Assembly (NCBI GenBank): GCA_017415185.1
Contig: JAFQHZ010000013.1
Coordinates: forward strand, 1-64,000
Source of the DNA: Candidatus Gastranaerophilales bacterium
Lineage (GTDB): Bacteria > Cyanobacteriota > Vampirovibrionia > Gastranaerophilales > Gastranaerophilaceae
Direction: 5' to 3'
Length of the DNA stretch: 64,000 bases
Shown here: piece by piece, positions 15,769-24,775 of the stretch
Position numbering within the stretch: the first letter of the stretch is position 1
Layout: each line of letters begins with the position of its first letter
Notes under the pieces: generated by a model
Seen by the model: only the letters and a program-made list of their open reading frames with translations
What the model was told of the DNA's origin: nothing
Databases searched by the model: none
Made by a program: the position numbers and the translations under genes

Positions 15769-17028
15769 ATGGGACTAATTGTTCAAAAATTTGGGGGAAC
15801 ATCTGTTGCTGATAGTGCAAAAATCAAAAATGTTGCACGAGCAGTTATCAGAGAAAAAATGAACGGAAATAACGTTATAGTTGTTGTTTCTGCAATGGGT
15901 CACACAACAGACAATCTTTTAAAATTATCAAAAGAAATTACTTCAAACCCTTCAACTCGTGAAATGGATATGCTTTTATCAACAGGCGAACAAATTTCAA
16001 TGTCTTTACTTGCAATGGCAATCAACGAAGAAGGGCATAAAGCAATTAGTTTAACAGGATATCAAGTTGGAATTAAAACCGAAAATTGCCACATGTGCGC
16101 AAGAATTGTTGATATCGAAACTGCTCGTGTTAAAAAACTTTTAAACGAAGGCAATATTGTCATTGTTGCAGGATTCCAAGGCGTTTGCGAAGGAAACGAA
16201 ATCACAACTCTTGGAAGAGGCGGCTCTGATACAACAGCGGTTGCGCTTGCTTGCGCATTTGGCGCAGACAGATGTGATATTTATTCTGACGTTGAAGGGG
16301 TTTATACAGCAGACCCTCGTGTTATCAAAACTGCAAAAAAATTAGACAAAATTTCTTATGAAGAAATGCTTGAGCTTGCTCGAGTTGGAGCAAATGTTTT
16401 GCATCCTCGTTCAGTTGAAACTGCAAAACCATACAAAATGCCAATGAGGGTAAGAAGCTCATTCAAACTTGACGATTTAGGAACTTTAATTATAGGAGTC
16501 GAAGAAATGGAATTAAATAAACCGGTAACAGGCTTTGCTTGTGATAATTCGCAAGTTAGAATTGTAATTTGCGATGTTGTGGATGAACCGGGCAATGCTG
16601 CAAAATTGTTCAATTTGCTAGCAGCAAAAGATTTAAGCGTTGATATGATTATTCAATCTTATGCAAGACATTCTAACAATACAAACGATATTGCCTTTAC
16701 TATTGCAAAAAACGATTTAGAAAAATTCAACTCAATTGTCAAAGATATAAACAAAATTGTTTGCGCAAGCAAAATATATATCGATGAAGACATTGCAAAA
16801 GTTTCAATCGTTGGCGCAGGAATGATAGACAGACCCGGCATTGCAGCAAAAATGTTTGACACTTTAGCAAACGCTGGAATTAATATCAAAATGATTTCAA
16901 CAAGCGAAATCAAAATTAGTTGTCTTGTTGAAAAACAACACGGCGAACTATCAGCAAAAGTTTTATGCAGAGCTTTTGATTTAGATGGCGCAGCAGTTGC
17001 CGATGTTAAAGGCGATTTACCAGATTAA
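15769..17028 (+). CDS. lysC: aspartate kinase LysC
   Basis: Aspartate kinase phosphorylates aspartate, the first step toward lysine, threonine and methionine. The 419 residues have the amino-acid kinase domain (KFGGTSVAD at residues 7-15, STGEQIS, GFQGVCEGNEITTLGRGGSDTTA, YSDVEGVYTADPR) followed by two ACT domains (around residues 260-410) that normally give feedback control by lysine or threonine. An AAAGGG site lies before the ATG. It is in the middle of a plus-strand run ending with hpt. Monofunctional: no homoserine dehydrogenase domain follows. Confidence 0.96.
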   Translation: MGLIVQKFGGTSVADSAKIKNVARAVIREKMNGNNVIVVVSAMGHTTDNLLKLSKEITSNPSTREMDMLLSTGEQISMSLLAMAINEEGHKAISLTGYQVGIKTENCHMCARIVDIETARVKKLLNEGNIVIVAGFQGVCEGNEITTLGRGGSDTTAVALACAFGADRCDIYSDVEGVYTADPRVIKTAKKLDKISYEEMLELARVGANVLHPRSVETAKPYKMPMRVRSSFKLDDLGTLIIGVEEMELNKPVTGFACDNSQVRIVICDVVDEPGNAAKLFNLLAAKDLSVDMIIQSYARHSNNTNDIAFTIAKNDLEKFNSIVKDINKIVCASKIYIDEDIAKVSIVGAGMIDRPGIAAKMFDTLANAGINIKMISTSEIKISCLVEKQHGELSAKVLCRAFDLDGAAVADVKGDLPD

Positions 17029-17029
17029 T

Positions 17030-17971
17030 ATGATTTTAGAAGTTGAAAAATTTTTAAAAAAGTATAATATTAAAAACAAAAATGTCATTGTTGGCTTTTC
17101 GGGTGGTCCTGATAGCGTTGCAATGGCTTTTTTGTTATCAAAACTTGCCAATAAATACAATTTAGCACTTACATTGGCATATTTTAATCATAATTGGCGC
17201 CCAAAAGAAGCAAAAGAAGAAGAGAAATTTTCATTAGAATTTGCAAAAAAAATCAATGCAAAATTTTACAGCGAAACTGCACCAGATGATTCAATTAAAT
17301 CCGAAGAAAATGCAAGAGAATTAAGATATTCTTTTTTCGAAAGGGTAATGGAAAAATATGATTCAGACACAGTTTTTCTAGCTCACAACAAAAACGACAA
17401 CATTGAAACAGCGCTTTATCGCTTTATTAAAGGAACTGGAATTGCTGGACTTTGTTCAATTCCAGAAGTTCGAGGAAATTTTTATCGCCCACTGCTCAAA
17501 ACTTCAAAAGAAGATATTTTAAAATTTTTAAAAGAAAACAATCTTGATTACAAAATTGACTCCTCCAATGACGATGTTAAATATAAAAGAAATTTAATAA
17601 GAAAAGAGATACTGCCTCTTTTTGAGCAAATTAACCCAAATTATTTGAATAATATTGAAAATCTTATTAAAAATTCTATTGCTAATCGTGAAATTGTTGA
17701 AAATGAATTAAGCAAATTTAAAGAAGAAATTATTGAAGAAAATTCATTCAATCGTGAAAAATATCTTTCACAAACAAAAGCACTAAGATATGAATTTTTA
17801 AATGATTTTATTGGAGATAATTTAAAATGTCGCAATTTTAAAAATATTCAAAAAATTGACGATTTTATTTTAGAAAACAAATCTTCTCAAATTTCAATTA
17901 ATCGAAACTTGTTTTTAAAGATAAAAAAGAATAAAATTTTTTATGTTGAACACAATAATTATGATAAGTAG
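17030..17971 (+). CDS. tilS: tRNA(Ile)-lysidine synthase TilS
   Basis: TilS ligates lysine to the anticodon C34 of the minor tRNA-Ile so that it reads AUA. The ATG at 17030, one base after the lysC stop, gives 313 residues. The N-terminal PP-loop SGGPDS at residues 24-29 and HNKNDNIET are diagnostic, as is the RPLLKTSKEDILKFL stretch. An in-frame start 45 bases earlier lies within lysC and is unlikely. AUA codons are common in this AT-rich sequence, so the enzyme is probably essential. The C-terminal substrate domains look short compared with the E. coli protein (432 residues). Confidence 0.93.
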   Translation: MILEVEKFLKKYNIKNKNVIVGFSGGPDSVAMAFLLSKLANKYNLALTLAYFNHNWRPKEAKEEEKFSLEFAKKINAKFYSETAPDDSIKSEENARELRYSFFERVMEKYDSDTVFLAHNKNDNIETALYRFIKGTGIAGLCSIPEVRGNFYRPLLKTSKEDILKFLKENNLDYKIDSSNDDVKYKRNLIRKEILPLFEQINPNYLNNIENLIKNSIANREIVENELSKFKEEIIEENSFNREKYLSQTKALRYEFLNDFIGDNLKCRNFKNIQKIDDFILENKSSQISINRNLFLKIKKNKIFYVEHNNYDK

Positions 17972-17976
17972 GAAAT

Positions 17977-18510
17977 ATGGAAAAAGATATTAAAGATTTA
18001 AAAGTTTTAATTGATAAAGATACGCTTAGCGCAAGAATAAAAGCTTTAGCTGATGAAATTAACGCTTTTTATGATAACTCAAAATCACTTACAATTGTTT
18101 GCGTTTTAAAAGGTGCAGTTATGTTTTTTGCTGAACTTACAAAACATTTAAAAATGCCAATTAAAATGGAATTCGTTTCGCTTTCTAGTTATGGAAACGA
18201 TTTTAAATCAAGCGGAGAGGTTAAATCCTTTAACTTAAATTTGCCTAAACTTGAAAATGAAAATGTTTTAATTGTTGAAGATATTGTTGATACTGGTTTA
18301 ACACTCGATTTTTTGATTAAATTTATCAAAGTTAAATGTTGCGCTTGCGATGTTCGTCTTGCTGTTCTTTTTGATAAGAAATGCGCAAGAAAATTTGATG
18401 TTCAGCCTGATTTTAGCGCTTTTGATGTTGATGACAAATTCATTGTTGGCTTTGGCTTAGATTATTGCGGATTATATCGCAATTTAGATTATATTGGATG
18501 GTTTGAATAA
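17977..18510 (+). CDS. hpt: hypoxanthine phosphoribosyltransferase
   Basis: Hpt salvages hypoxanthine and guanine by transfer to PRPP. The 177 residues have the PRPP-binding VLIVEDIVDTGLTL at residues 97-110 (acidic pair Glu101-Asp102), LKGAVMFFAEL, and VGFGLDYCGLYRNLDYIG near the C-terminus, which are the standard Hpt motifs. It starts five bases after tilS, the common tilS-hpt arrangement. A bidirectional terminator follows, ending the plus-strand run that begins at 10640. Confidence 0.96.
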   Translation: MEKDIKDLKVLIDKDTLSARIKALADEINAFYDNSKSLTIVCVLKGAVMFFAELTKHLKMPIKMEFVSLSSYGNDFKSSGEVKSFNLNLPKLENENVLIVEDIVDTGLTLDFLIKFIKVKCCACDVRLAVLFDKKCARKFDVQPDFSAFDVDDKFIVGFGLDYCGLYRNLDYIGWFE

Positions 18511-18537
18511 AAAAGGCTCTTTAAAAGAGCCTTTTTT
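18509..18537. terminator. bidirectional terminator between hpt and clpC
   Basis: A seven-base-pair GC-containing stem (GGCTCTT with AAGAGCC, three-base loop) is flanked by A-run on the left and T-run on the right, so it can end transcription of both convergent genes. Confidence 0.9.
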
Positions 18538-18542
18538 AAATA

Positions 18543-21008
18543 TTAATCTTCTTTCTTTTCAATAATTATCTTTTCATCACGATAATCCATTAAAAGTTTG
18601 TCGTTAGCCTTATAATTTCCACTTAAGATTTCTTCAGCCAAAACGTCTTCAACTTTCTTTTGAATTACCCTTCTCAAAGGTCTTGCGCCATAAGTTTCGC
18701 TATAACCTTCTTTTGCAAGATAATCTTTTGCAGAATCAGTAACTTCAATTGTTAAATCTCTTTCAGAAAGACGTTTGAATAAATCTTTCAACATTAATTC
18801 AACAATTTCTCTGATTTCTTCTTGATTCAAGTGAGCAAAGACGATGATATCATCAACCCTGTTAAGAAATTCTGGTCTGAAAGCTTTTTTAAGCTCTTCA
18901 TTAACAGTGTCTTTAAGTTTTTCATATCTGTCTTTTTTGTCGTCTCCCGAAACAGAGAAGCCCAGTTTTTGGGTATTTGTAATCATTGAAGCACCAACGT
19001 TTGATGTCATGATTATAATCGTATTTTTGAAATTAATATGGCGACCTTTTGAATCAGTCAAACGTCCATCATCAAGAATTTGAAGCATGATGTTGAATGT
19101 ATCAGGGTGCGCTTTTTCAATTTCATCAAAAAGAACAACACTATATGGTTTCTTTCTAATGATTTCACACATATTTCCGCCATCATCATAGCCAACATAG
19201 CCTGGAGGAGAACCGATTAATTTTGAAGTTGCATGCTTTTCCATGAATTCTGACATATCGATTCTAACCATATTATCTTCAGAACCAAATACAGCTTCAG
19301 CCAATGCTTTTGCTAATTCGGTTTTACCAACACCAGTTGGACCAGAGAAAATGAAGCTTCCGATTGGTCTATTTGGAGCTTTCAAGCCGACTCTTGCACG
19401 ACGAATTGATTTTGCAAGCGAAACAACAGCGTCGCTTTGACCAATAACTCTTCCGTGAAGCGTTTCTTCAAGTTTTAATAATTTTTCAGATTCAGCTTCA
19501 GTAATTTTTGTTACAGGAATTCCTGTAATTGTAGCAATTACTTGCGCAACTTCTTCAACTCCAACTGTTGGTTTGTTTTCGTCTTGGGTTGCTCTCCATT
19601 GTTCTGAAATTTCATGAATTTTTTCTTTCAAAGTTGCTTCATCGTCTCTTAAATCAGACGCTCTTTCAAACTCTTGATTTCTAATTGCGTCTTCTTTTTC
19701 TTTAATGATTGCTTTTAATTCTTTGTCTAATTCTTTGCCTTCTGGAGGAAGTGCAGACACATTTAAACGCACTTTTGAAGCAGCTTCGTCAATAATATCA
19801 ATTGCTTTATCAGGCAAAAATCTCTCTGTAATAAATTTAGAAGATAATTCAGTTGCCGCAACAATTGCTTCATCGGAAATTATTAATTTATGGTGGTCTT
19901 CATATTTTTGTTTTAACCCTTTAATAATTTCAATTGTTTCTTCAATTGAAGGCTGATCAACAATTACTGTTTGAAAACGTCTTTCTAATGCTGAATCTTT
20001 TTCAATATATTTTCTATATTCATCAAGAGTCGTTGCACCAATTACTTGAATTTCACCACGAGACAAAGCAGGCTTTAAAATATTAGCCGCATCAATTGCG
20101 CCTTCAGCGGCACCTGCGCCGATAAGTGTGTGCATTTCGTCAATTACAAGAATAATATTTCCAGCATGACGAATTTCGTCCATAATCTTTTTAAGACGCT
20201 CTTCAAATTCGCCTCTGTATTTTGTTCCTGCAATTAAAAGTCCCATATCAAGTTGAATAATTTTTTTGTTTTCCAAAATATCAGGCACTTCGCTATCAAC
20301 GATTTTTTGCGCTAAACCATGAGCAATTGCAGTTTTACCAACCCCAGGTTCACCAATTAAAACAGGAGTGTTTTTTGTTCTTCTAGCCAAAATTTGAATC
20401 ACACGTTCAACTTCTTTTTCTCTGCCAACAACAGGATCAAGTCTTTGTTCTTGAGCAGCAAGAGTTAAATCAGTACCAAATTCATCCAAAGAAGGGGTTT
20501 TAGCATTTTTGGAACTTGCGCCCGGAGTCGCTAAAGAAGCGCTTCCTGAGCTTGAGCCAGAAGAGCTTGTTTTTGTTTCGCCCAACATTTTAATAACATT
20601 TGAACGACATTTGTTTAATTCAACTCCTAAATTTTCAAGAACTTTTGCGGCAACACCTTCGCCTTCCCTAATTAAACCAAGGAGAAGATGTTCGGTTCCA
20701 ATATAATTATGTCCAAGCTGTCTTGCTTCATCCCAAGACAATTCAAGAACTTTTTTAGCTCTTGGAGTAAAAGGGATTTCGACCGCAACAAACCCACACC
20801 CACGACCGATGATTTTCTCAACTTCTTCACGGGCATCTTTTATATTTACACCCATAGATTTAAGAGTTTTTGCGGCAATTCCTGTTCCTTCAGCTATTAA
20901 ACCAAGCAAAAGTTGTTCGGTTCCGACAAAATTATGTCCCAATCTACGAGATTCTTCTTGGGCAAGCATGATTACTCTAATTGCTTTTTCCGTAAATCTT
21001 TCAAACAT
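18543..21008 (-). CDS. clpC: ATP-dependent Clp protease ATPase subunit ClpC
   Basis: ClpC unfolds proteins and feeds them to ClpP. The 821 residues contain two Clp N-terminal repeats (residues 5-145), a Ser/Gly linker, AAA+ domain 1 with Walker A GEPGVGKT at 219-226 and Walker B ILVIDE, a UVR/middle region (about 425-470), AAA+ domain 2 with GPTGVGKT and VVLFDEIEK, and the ClpP-binding LGF loop (KLGFSVSG). This is the ClpC type found in Cyanobacteria and Firmicutes. AAGGAAG precedes the ATG. No ctsR or mcsAB neighbours are seen. Confidence 0.97.
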   Translation of the reverse strand: MFERFTEKAIRVIMLAQEESRRLGHNFVGTEQLLLGLIAEGTGIAAKTLKSMGVNIKDAREEVEKIIGRGCGFVAVEIPFTPRAKKVLELSWDEARQLGHNYIGTEHLLLGLIREGEGVAAKVLENLGVELNKCRSNVIKMLGETKTSSSGSSSGSASLATPGASSKNAKTPSLDEFGTDLTLAAQEQRLDPVVGREKEVERVIQILARRTKNTPVLIGEPGVGKTAIAHGLAQKIVDSEVPDILENKKIIQLDMGLLIAGTKYRGEFEERLKKIMDEIRHAGNIILVIDEMHTLIGAGAAEGAIDAANILKPALSRGEIQVIGATTLDEYRKYIEKDSALERRFQTVIVDQPSIEETIEIIKGLKQKYEDHHKLIISDEAIVAATELSSKFITERFLPDKAIDIIDEAASKVRLNVSALPPEGKELDKELKAIIKEKEDAIRNQEFERASDLRDDEATLKEKIHEISEQWRATQDENKPTVGVEEVAQVIATITGIPVTKITEAESEKLLKLEETLHGRVIGQSDAVVSLAKSIRRARVGLKAPNRPIGSFIFSGPTGVGKTELAKALAEAVFGSEDNMVRIDMSEFMEKHATSKLIGSPPGYVGYDDGGNMCEIIRKKPYSVVLFDEIEKAHPDTFNIMLQILDDGRLTDSKGRHINFKNTIIIMTSNVGASMITNTQKLGFSVSGDDKKDRYEKLKDTVNEELKKAFRPEFLNRVDDIIVFAHLNQEEIREIVELMLKDLFKRLSERDLTIEVTDSAKDYLAKEGYSETYGARPLRRVIQKKVEDVLAEEILSGNYKANDKLLMDYRDEKIIIEKKED

Positions 21009-21083
21009 GTAAACTTCCTTATTAAAAAGTTAATATATATCCACATTTTAAGTTTACAATAAATAGAATAAGAATACAATAAA

Positions 21084-21110
21084 AAATGAGCCTAATATTT
21101 AGGCTCATTT
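21084..21110 (-). terminator. terminator after the 1019-residue gene
   Basis: A perfect 12-base inverted repeat with a three-base loop (AAATGAGCCTAA and its complement) lies 21 bases past the stop at 21131; on the minus strand it runs into a T stretch. Confidence 0.88.
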
Positions 21111-21130
21111 AAATTATTTAAGTGTGTATT

Positions 21131-24100
21131 TTATTCTTCGTCTTCGTCTTCATCGTTGCCATAGCCTTCTTCATTTATTGAATATCTGCCATAGGCATCG
21201 ATTTCGATTTTTCCGATTGCAACACCATCTTTATAAGCAACGCCACCTTTTACTTCATAATCTGTTCCATCAATATGTGCGCTTACCATTTCACCGTTTT
21301 CATAAGTAGCAGTATTTGTTGTGCCTTTATTTTTGTCAGTCGTGCTCATTGTAACTTTACCATCATTTAAATCGATAGTTTGAGTTATGCTACCATCTGA
21401 TGTTACATATTTTGTGAATGTTCCATCGCCATTATCTTTATATTGGGATAGATCATAAACATCATTGCCTACTTGAAGTTTTTGCAATGAACCATCTGGA
21501 CCATAATATTTCACGGTTGGACTATCTTTAGAACCTTGACCTATGCCAATTGTTCCATCATCAAATACAACGATTTCTGCAACTTGTGCTTCGCCATCAA
21601 CTACGGTAGTCCAAATAACTTCATCGTCTAAAACTTGCGGAGTATATGTTACACCATTAATTGTTACAGAGCTAATTTCCGTTACACCATCTTTGGTTGT
21701 TTCTACAACTTGAGTAGTTGAATTGTTGCTTGATCTTGAAGTTGTTTTTGTAACATCACCATTGCTTTGAGTTGTAGTGTCAACAATAACTGTTGATTCA
21801 TTACCTTGCGCATCAGTTGCTACGGTGTGTTCAGTTACAGTTGTTGCACCAGATGCTTCATCTTTAGTTGTTGTAGTAGTAGTTACAGATTTTGAACCAT
21901 CAGGGTTATATTGTTGAGTTTCATTAGGTCCAGAAGCACCTTCTTTGCCTGCAATATAATCATCATAAGCTTGCTTATCTGCATAGTATTCAACACTTGT
22001 GTTTCCATTGCAATCAGTTGTAACAACAGCATAGCCTTTATCTGTCATGCCAGAGAATGTTTCTTTGCCATCTTCAGTTTCGCCAGTTGTAATGCTATCA
22101 GTAAATTGAACTTCAGCATCGCCAACGGTTAATTTACCATCCACGCCAATTACAGGCTCGTTAGATTTTTGGATTTCATAATGTCCATCCGAGTTTTTAG
22201 AATAAACATTGCCATTTGCATCAGTATATGTGCCATCATCATTTAATGTTAGATCTGATGTATTTATCCAAGCGGAATTGCCACCAACTGGGTCAATCGC
22301 AATTAATTCGCCGTTAGCATTGTATTTTTCGCCACTCCATTCACCATTCGCAGAATCTGTGCCATTGGTGCTATGTCTGATTTCAACATCGCCATTAGCT
22401 CCAAGAATAATTCTTTCATTCTGTTTGCCATCACTAGACGAAATCTTGTCATACCAAACACTTCTAATAGTGCCGTCATCATTATATTTTACAGTAGCTT
22501 TATAGCCATTTAATTCATGTTTTTGTCCGTTTATTGTAATGCTAGTTAATGAACCATCTGCAGCATATGATTTTACGATAGGATTTTCTGCGCTTCCAGA
22601 TGTAATTGTCATATTGCCATTGTCATCAAATTCAGGAGCCTTTTGCAATCTAACATCAGGGAAACCATCTTTATCTGCATCAAGAGGTGCGCCATCTTGT
22701 CCCAACTGATACCAATTTCCATTTCCATCAGTACCGTAGATTTCGCCATTCGCGGATACTTGAGTTAATTCACCTTCCGCGTTTGTTGTAGTACTTGTAT
22801 ATTGACCATCTGGCGCCTTGTTCTCAACGGTTGTATTGCCATCAGTATCAATTGTTGTAATAGTTTCAGAACCGTCCTTGTTATATGTAACACTTTTGTT
22901 TGGAGGTGTTGTGCCATCTTTTGCTGGTACTCCATCGTTGTAATAAGATACCGTAACCGCACCAGTTTCCGGATCTGTTGTTGCAGTTATATATGTATCA
23001 TCTGAAATAAAGCCACTATAATTGTTTTCATCCTGTTGAGTTATTAAACCATTCTCATCTACAGGTATTACATGGTCGCCAATTTTCAAATTGCCATCTT
23101 CATCTATTGCAAGGGTTAAATCAACTTCTTGTTCTTCGTCTGGAGGAGCTACGGTTTGACCATCTGCGCCTTGTGTGCCTTCAGTGCCTTCTGTACCTTC
23201 AGTTCCTTCGGTTCCTTCTGTGCCTTGCGCTCCATCAGCGCCTTCTGCACCTTGTGCATCGCCAGCACCTTTGCCGCCTTCAACTCCTTCAGTATCAACA
23301 TCACTTGCAGTATTAACTTGTGGTGGTTCAGCTGTACTTAATTCACCGCCTTTTAATATTGCCCAAGTCGTATCCCAACTTTGACCTGCTTGCCCAGATT
23401 CTACTCGTCCACTTGCCCAACCTGGATGTTGTTCCAGTTTTGTTGTATTATTTTCACCATCATGGTTATATAATTGATTCATTACATTCCATTCATGTTT
23501 AAGTCCATCTGGTCTATCGCTTGATAAATCCAAATAATAGTTTCCGCTTTCGTCAACTTGCAGCGCAGACATAAATGTATCAGATGGATCAACTGGATAT
23601 GGAGTATTCATTGCTTCCCATTGCTCAGGAGTAAACATTGTTTTTAAAATTTCTTGTCTTTCTGTTCTATCAAGATTTGAAATTTCATCATCAGTTAAGC
23701 CACGTTTTTCTGGCTGAGCAGAAGCTCCATCGGCATTATCAGCACCTTCGCCTTCAACATCTGTACCGTTACCTGTTGTTTCAGCTCCGCCAGTATTAGT
23801 AGGGTCATTTGCAGCATCAGCACCATCAACACCTTGAGGCTCAGTTACGGTACCAGCAGTTGTTTGCCAACCTTTTTCATCATCATATTGAATAACAACA
23901 TCTTCGCCAGTTTCAGAATCACGGTATGTAACATATGTGATTCCTTCTTCGTCTTCATCGTTATCAGCAGCTTCCAAAAAAGCATTCCAAATATCAAGTT
24001 CAGATTCATCAATTTGGTTGTCTAATAAAACAGTTCCAACATCATTCCAAGTTACATCACTACCTTCAAAAACACTTGCATCATTATAATTAACGCTTTG

Positions 24101-24190
24101 TGCGCCATCAACCGAAGGTCCAGCAACTTGTGCAGGATTATCAGCCTGTGGGGTGTTGATAACCAATTTGTTTCCATCTACCAATGCCAT
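21131..24190 (-). CDS. large acidic Gly/Asp/Thr-rich repeat protein with collagen-like tract, unknown
   Basis: No family recognised. The 1019-residue chain is very acidic and almost free of Cys (one). The first 200 residues hold SELDIWNAFLEAADNDEDEEG and a helical stretch; residues about 300-345 form a Gly-x-x tract; the rest consists of beta-type repeats of 20-40 residues built on patterns such as YNPDGSKSVTT, DGSLTSITINGQ and GNTTVEYYAD, resembling YD/MORN-like cell-surface repeats. There is no signal peptide, so export, if any, must use another route. The start has AAGGAG about eight bases upstream. A TATAAA box and, 86 bases upstream, an HLR1-like box precede it. It has its own terminator. 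Confidence 0.85.
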   Translation of the reverse strand: MALVDGNKLVINTPQADNPAQVAGPSVDGAQSVNYNDASVFEGSDVTWNDVGTVLLDNQIDESELDIWNAFLEAADNDEDEEGITYVTYRDSETGEDVVIQYDDEKGWQTTAGTVTEPQGVDGADAANDPTNTGGAETTGNGTDVEGEGADNADGASAQPEKRGLTDDEISNLDRTERQEILKTMFTPEQWEAMNTPYPVDPSDTFMSALQVDESGNYYLDLSSDRPDGLKHEWNVMNQLYNHDGENNTTKLEQHPGWASGRVESGQAGQSWDTTWAILKGGELSTAEPPQVNTASDVDTEGVEGGKGAGDAQGAEGADGAQGTEGTEGTEGTEGTEGTQGADGQTVAPPDEEQEVDLTLAIDEDGNLKIGDHVIPVDENGLITQQDENNYSGFISDDTYITATTDPETGAVTVSYYNDGVPAKDGTTPPNKSVTYNKDGSETITTIDTDGNTTVENKAPDGQYTSTTTNAEGELTQVSANGEIYGTDGNGNWYQLGQDGAPLDADKDGFPDVRLQKAPEFDDNGNMTITSGSAENPIVKSYAADGSLTSITINGQKHELNGYKATVKYNDDGTIRSVWYDKISSSDGKQNERIILGANGDVEIRHSTNGTDSANGEWSGEKYNANGELIAIDPVGGNSAWINTSDLTLNDDGTYTDANGNVYSKNSDGHYEIQKSNEPVIGVDGKLTVGDAEVQFTDSITTGETEDGKETFSGMTDKGYAVVTTDCNGNTSVEYYADKQAYDDYIAGKEGASGPNETQQYNPDGSKSVTTTTTTKDEASGATTVTEHTVATDAQGNESTVIVDTTTQSNGDVTKTTSRSSNNSTTQVVETTKDGVTEISSVTINGVTYTPQVLDDEVIWTTVVDGEAQVAEIVVFDDGTIGIGQGSKDSPTVKYYGPDGSLQKLQVGNDVYDLSQYKDNGDGTFTKYVTSDGSITQTIDLNDGKVTMSTTDKNKGTTNTATYENGEMVSAHIDGTDYEVKGGVAYKDGVAIGKIEIDAYGRYSINEEGYGNDEDEDEE
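23157..23262 (-). repeat. coding tract of Gly-x-x triplets
   Basis: About twelve consecutive Gly-x-x triplets (GAE, GAD, GAQ, then GTE repeated, GTQ, GAD) lie within the 1019-residue protein. At the DNA level the nine-base units differ at third codon positions, so the pattern is kept at protein level rather than being a fresh slippage product. Confidence 0.75.
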
Positions 24191-24275
24191 TTTTGTCCGC
24201 TCCTTAAAATTTTATACACACTTAAATGTTTTATCGGCATTAAAAGCAAAAAGGTTGAATAAAAAACTAATTTTT

Positions 24276-24293
24276 GTTACATTTCGTTACACA
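24276..24293 (+). promoter_or_regulatory. HLR1-like RpaB box
   Basis: GTTACATT, two bases, then GTTACACA: this matches the cyanobacterial HLR1 consensus (two G/T-TTACA-W-W repeats with two-base gap) at every position except one base of the second repeat. It overlaps the last codons of rpiB and lies 86 bases upstream of the 1019-residue gene on the minus strand. An RpaB-like regulator is encoded at 35102. Confidence 0.45.
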
Positions 24294-24715
24294 TCAAGCA
24301 TATCAATTCTTTTTTGATGGCGTCCGCCTTCATATTGTGTTTCAAGCCAAACATCAACAATTTCTTGCGCTAAAGATTCATCAATCACCCTTGCACCAAA
24401 ACACAAAACATTTGAATCATTATGCTTTCTTGTCATTTGCGCACTATATTTATCAGACAAACAAGCGGCTCTAATTCCTTTAAATCGATTTGCCATCATA
24501 GACATTCCAATTCCTGTACCGCAAATCAATATCCCTTTTTCAAATCCATCATTCAAAATAGCATTACAAACTTTTTTTGCAAAAACAGGATAATCACAAG
24601 ATTCAATAGAATCCGTACCAAAGTTTTCAATCGAATAACCTTTTTTAATTAAATAATTAAATATTTTTTCTTTTAATTCAAACCCGCCATGATCAGATGC
24701 AATTGCTATTTTCAT
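24287..24715 (-). CDS. rpiB: ribose-5-phosphate isomerase B
   Basis: RpiB interconverts ribose-5-phosphate and ribulose-5-phosphate in the pentose phosphate pathway. The 142 residues have IASDHGGFELKE at the N-terminus, the catalytic Cys in LICGTGIGMSMMANR, and the DSNVLCFGARVI region, all diagnostic for the RpiB/LacAB family. It lies downstream of the MORN-like gene. Its ribosome site AAGGAG is inside the distal arm of a hairpin (24720-24757), so its expression may depend on that structure. Confidence 0.95.
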   Translation of the reverse strand: MKIAIASDHGGFELKEKIFNYLIKKGYSIENFGTDSIESCDYPVFAKKVCNAILNDGFEKGILICGTGIGMSMMANRFKGIRAACLSDKYSAQMTRKHNDSNVLCFGARVIDESLAQEIVDVWLETQYEGGRHQKRIDMLDV

Positions 24716-24719
24716 TAAA

Positions 24720-24757
24720 AAACTCCTTATTATAAATCATTATATATTAAGGAGTTT
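24720..24757 (-). terminator. terminator-like hairpin containing the rpiB ribosome site
   Basis: On the minus strand AAACTCCTTA pairs perfectly with TAAGGAGTTT across an 18-base loop. The distal arm carries AAGGAG for rpiB and runs into six T before TTAATG-type start context. It can act as a weak terminator for the upstream gene, as a lid on the ribosome site, or both. Confidence 0.6.
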
Positions 24758-24775
24758 AAGTGTTCAAATTGTTAA

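Noticed and set aside
23157-23262. Phase-variable simple repeat
   Set aside because: The nine-base units differ at synonymous positions and the unit is a multiple of three, so slippage would not shift the frame.
21124-23502. Several plus-strand open frames (His/Leu-rich, Pro/Ser/Val-rich) opposite the 1019-residue gene
   Set aside because: They arise from the repetitive coding sequence of the minus-strand gene, lack ribosome sites and have biased composition.
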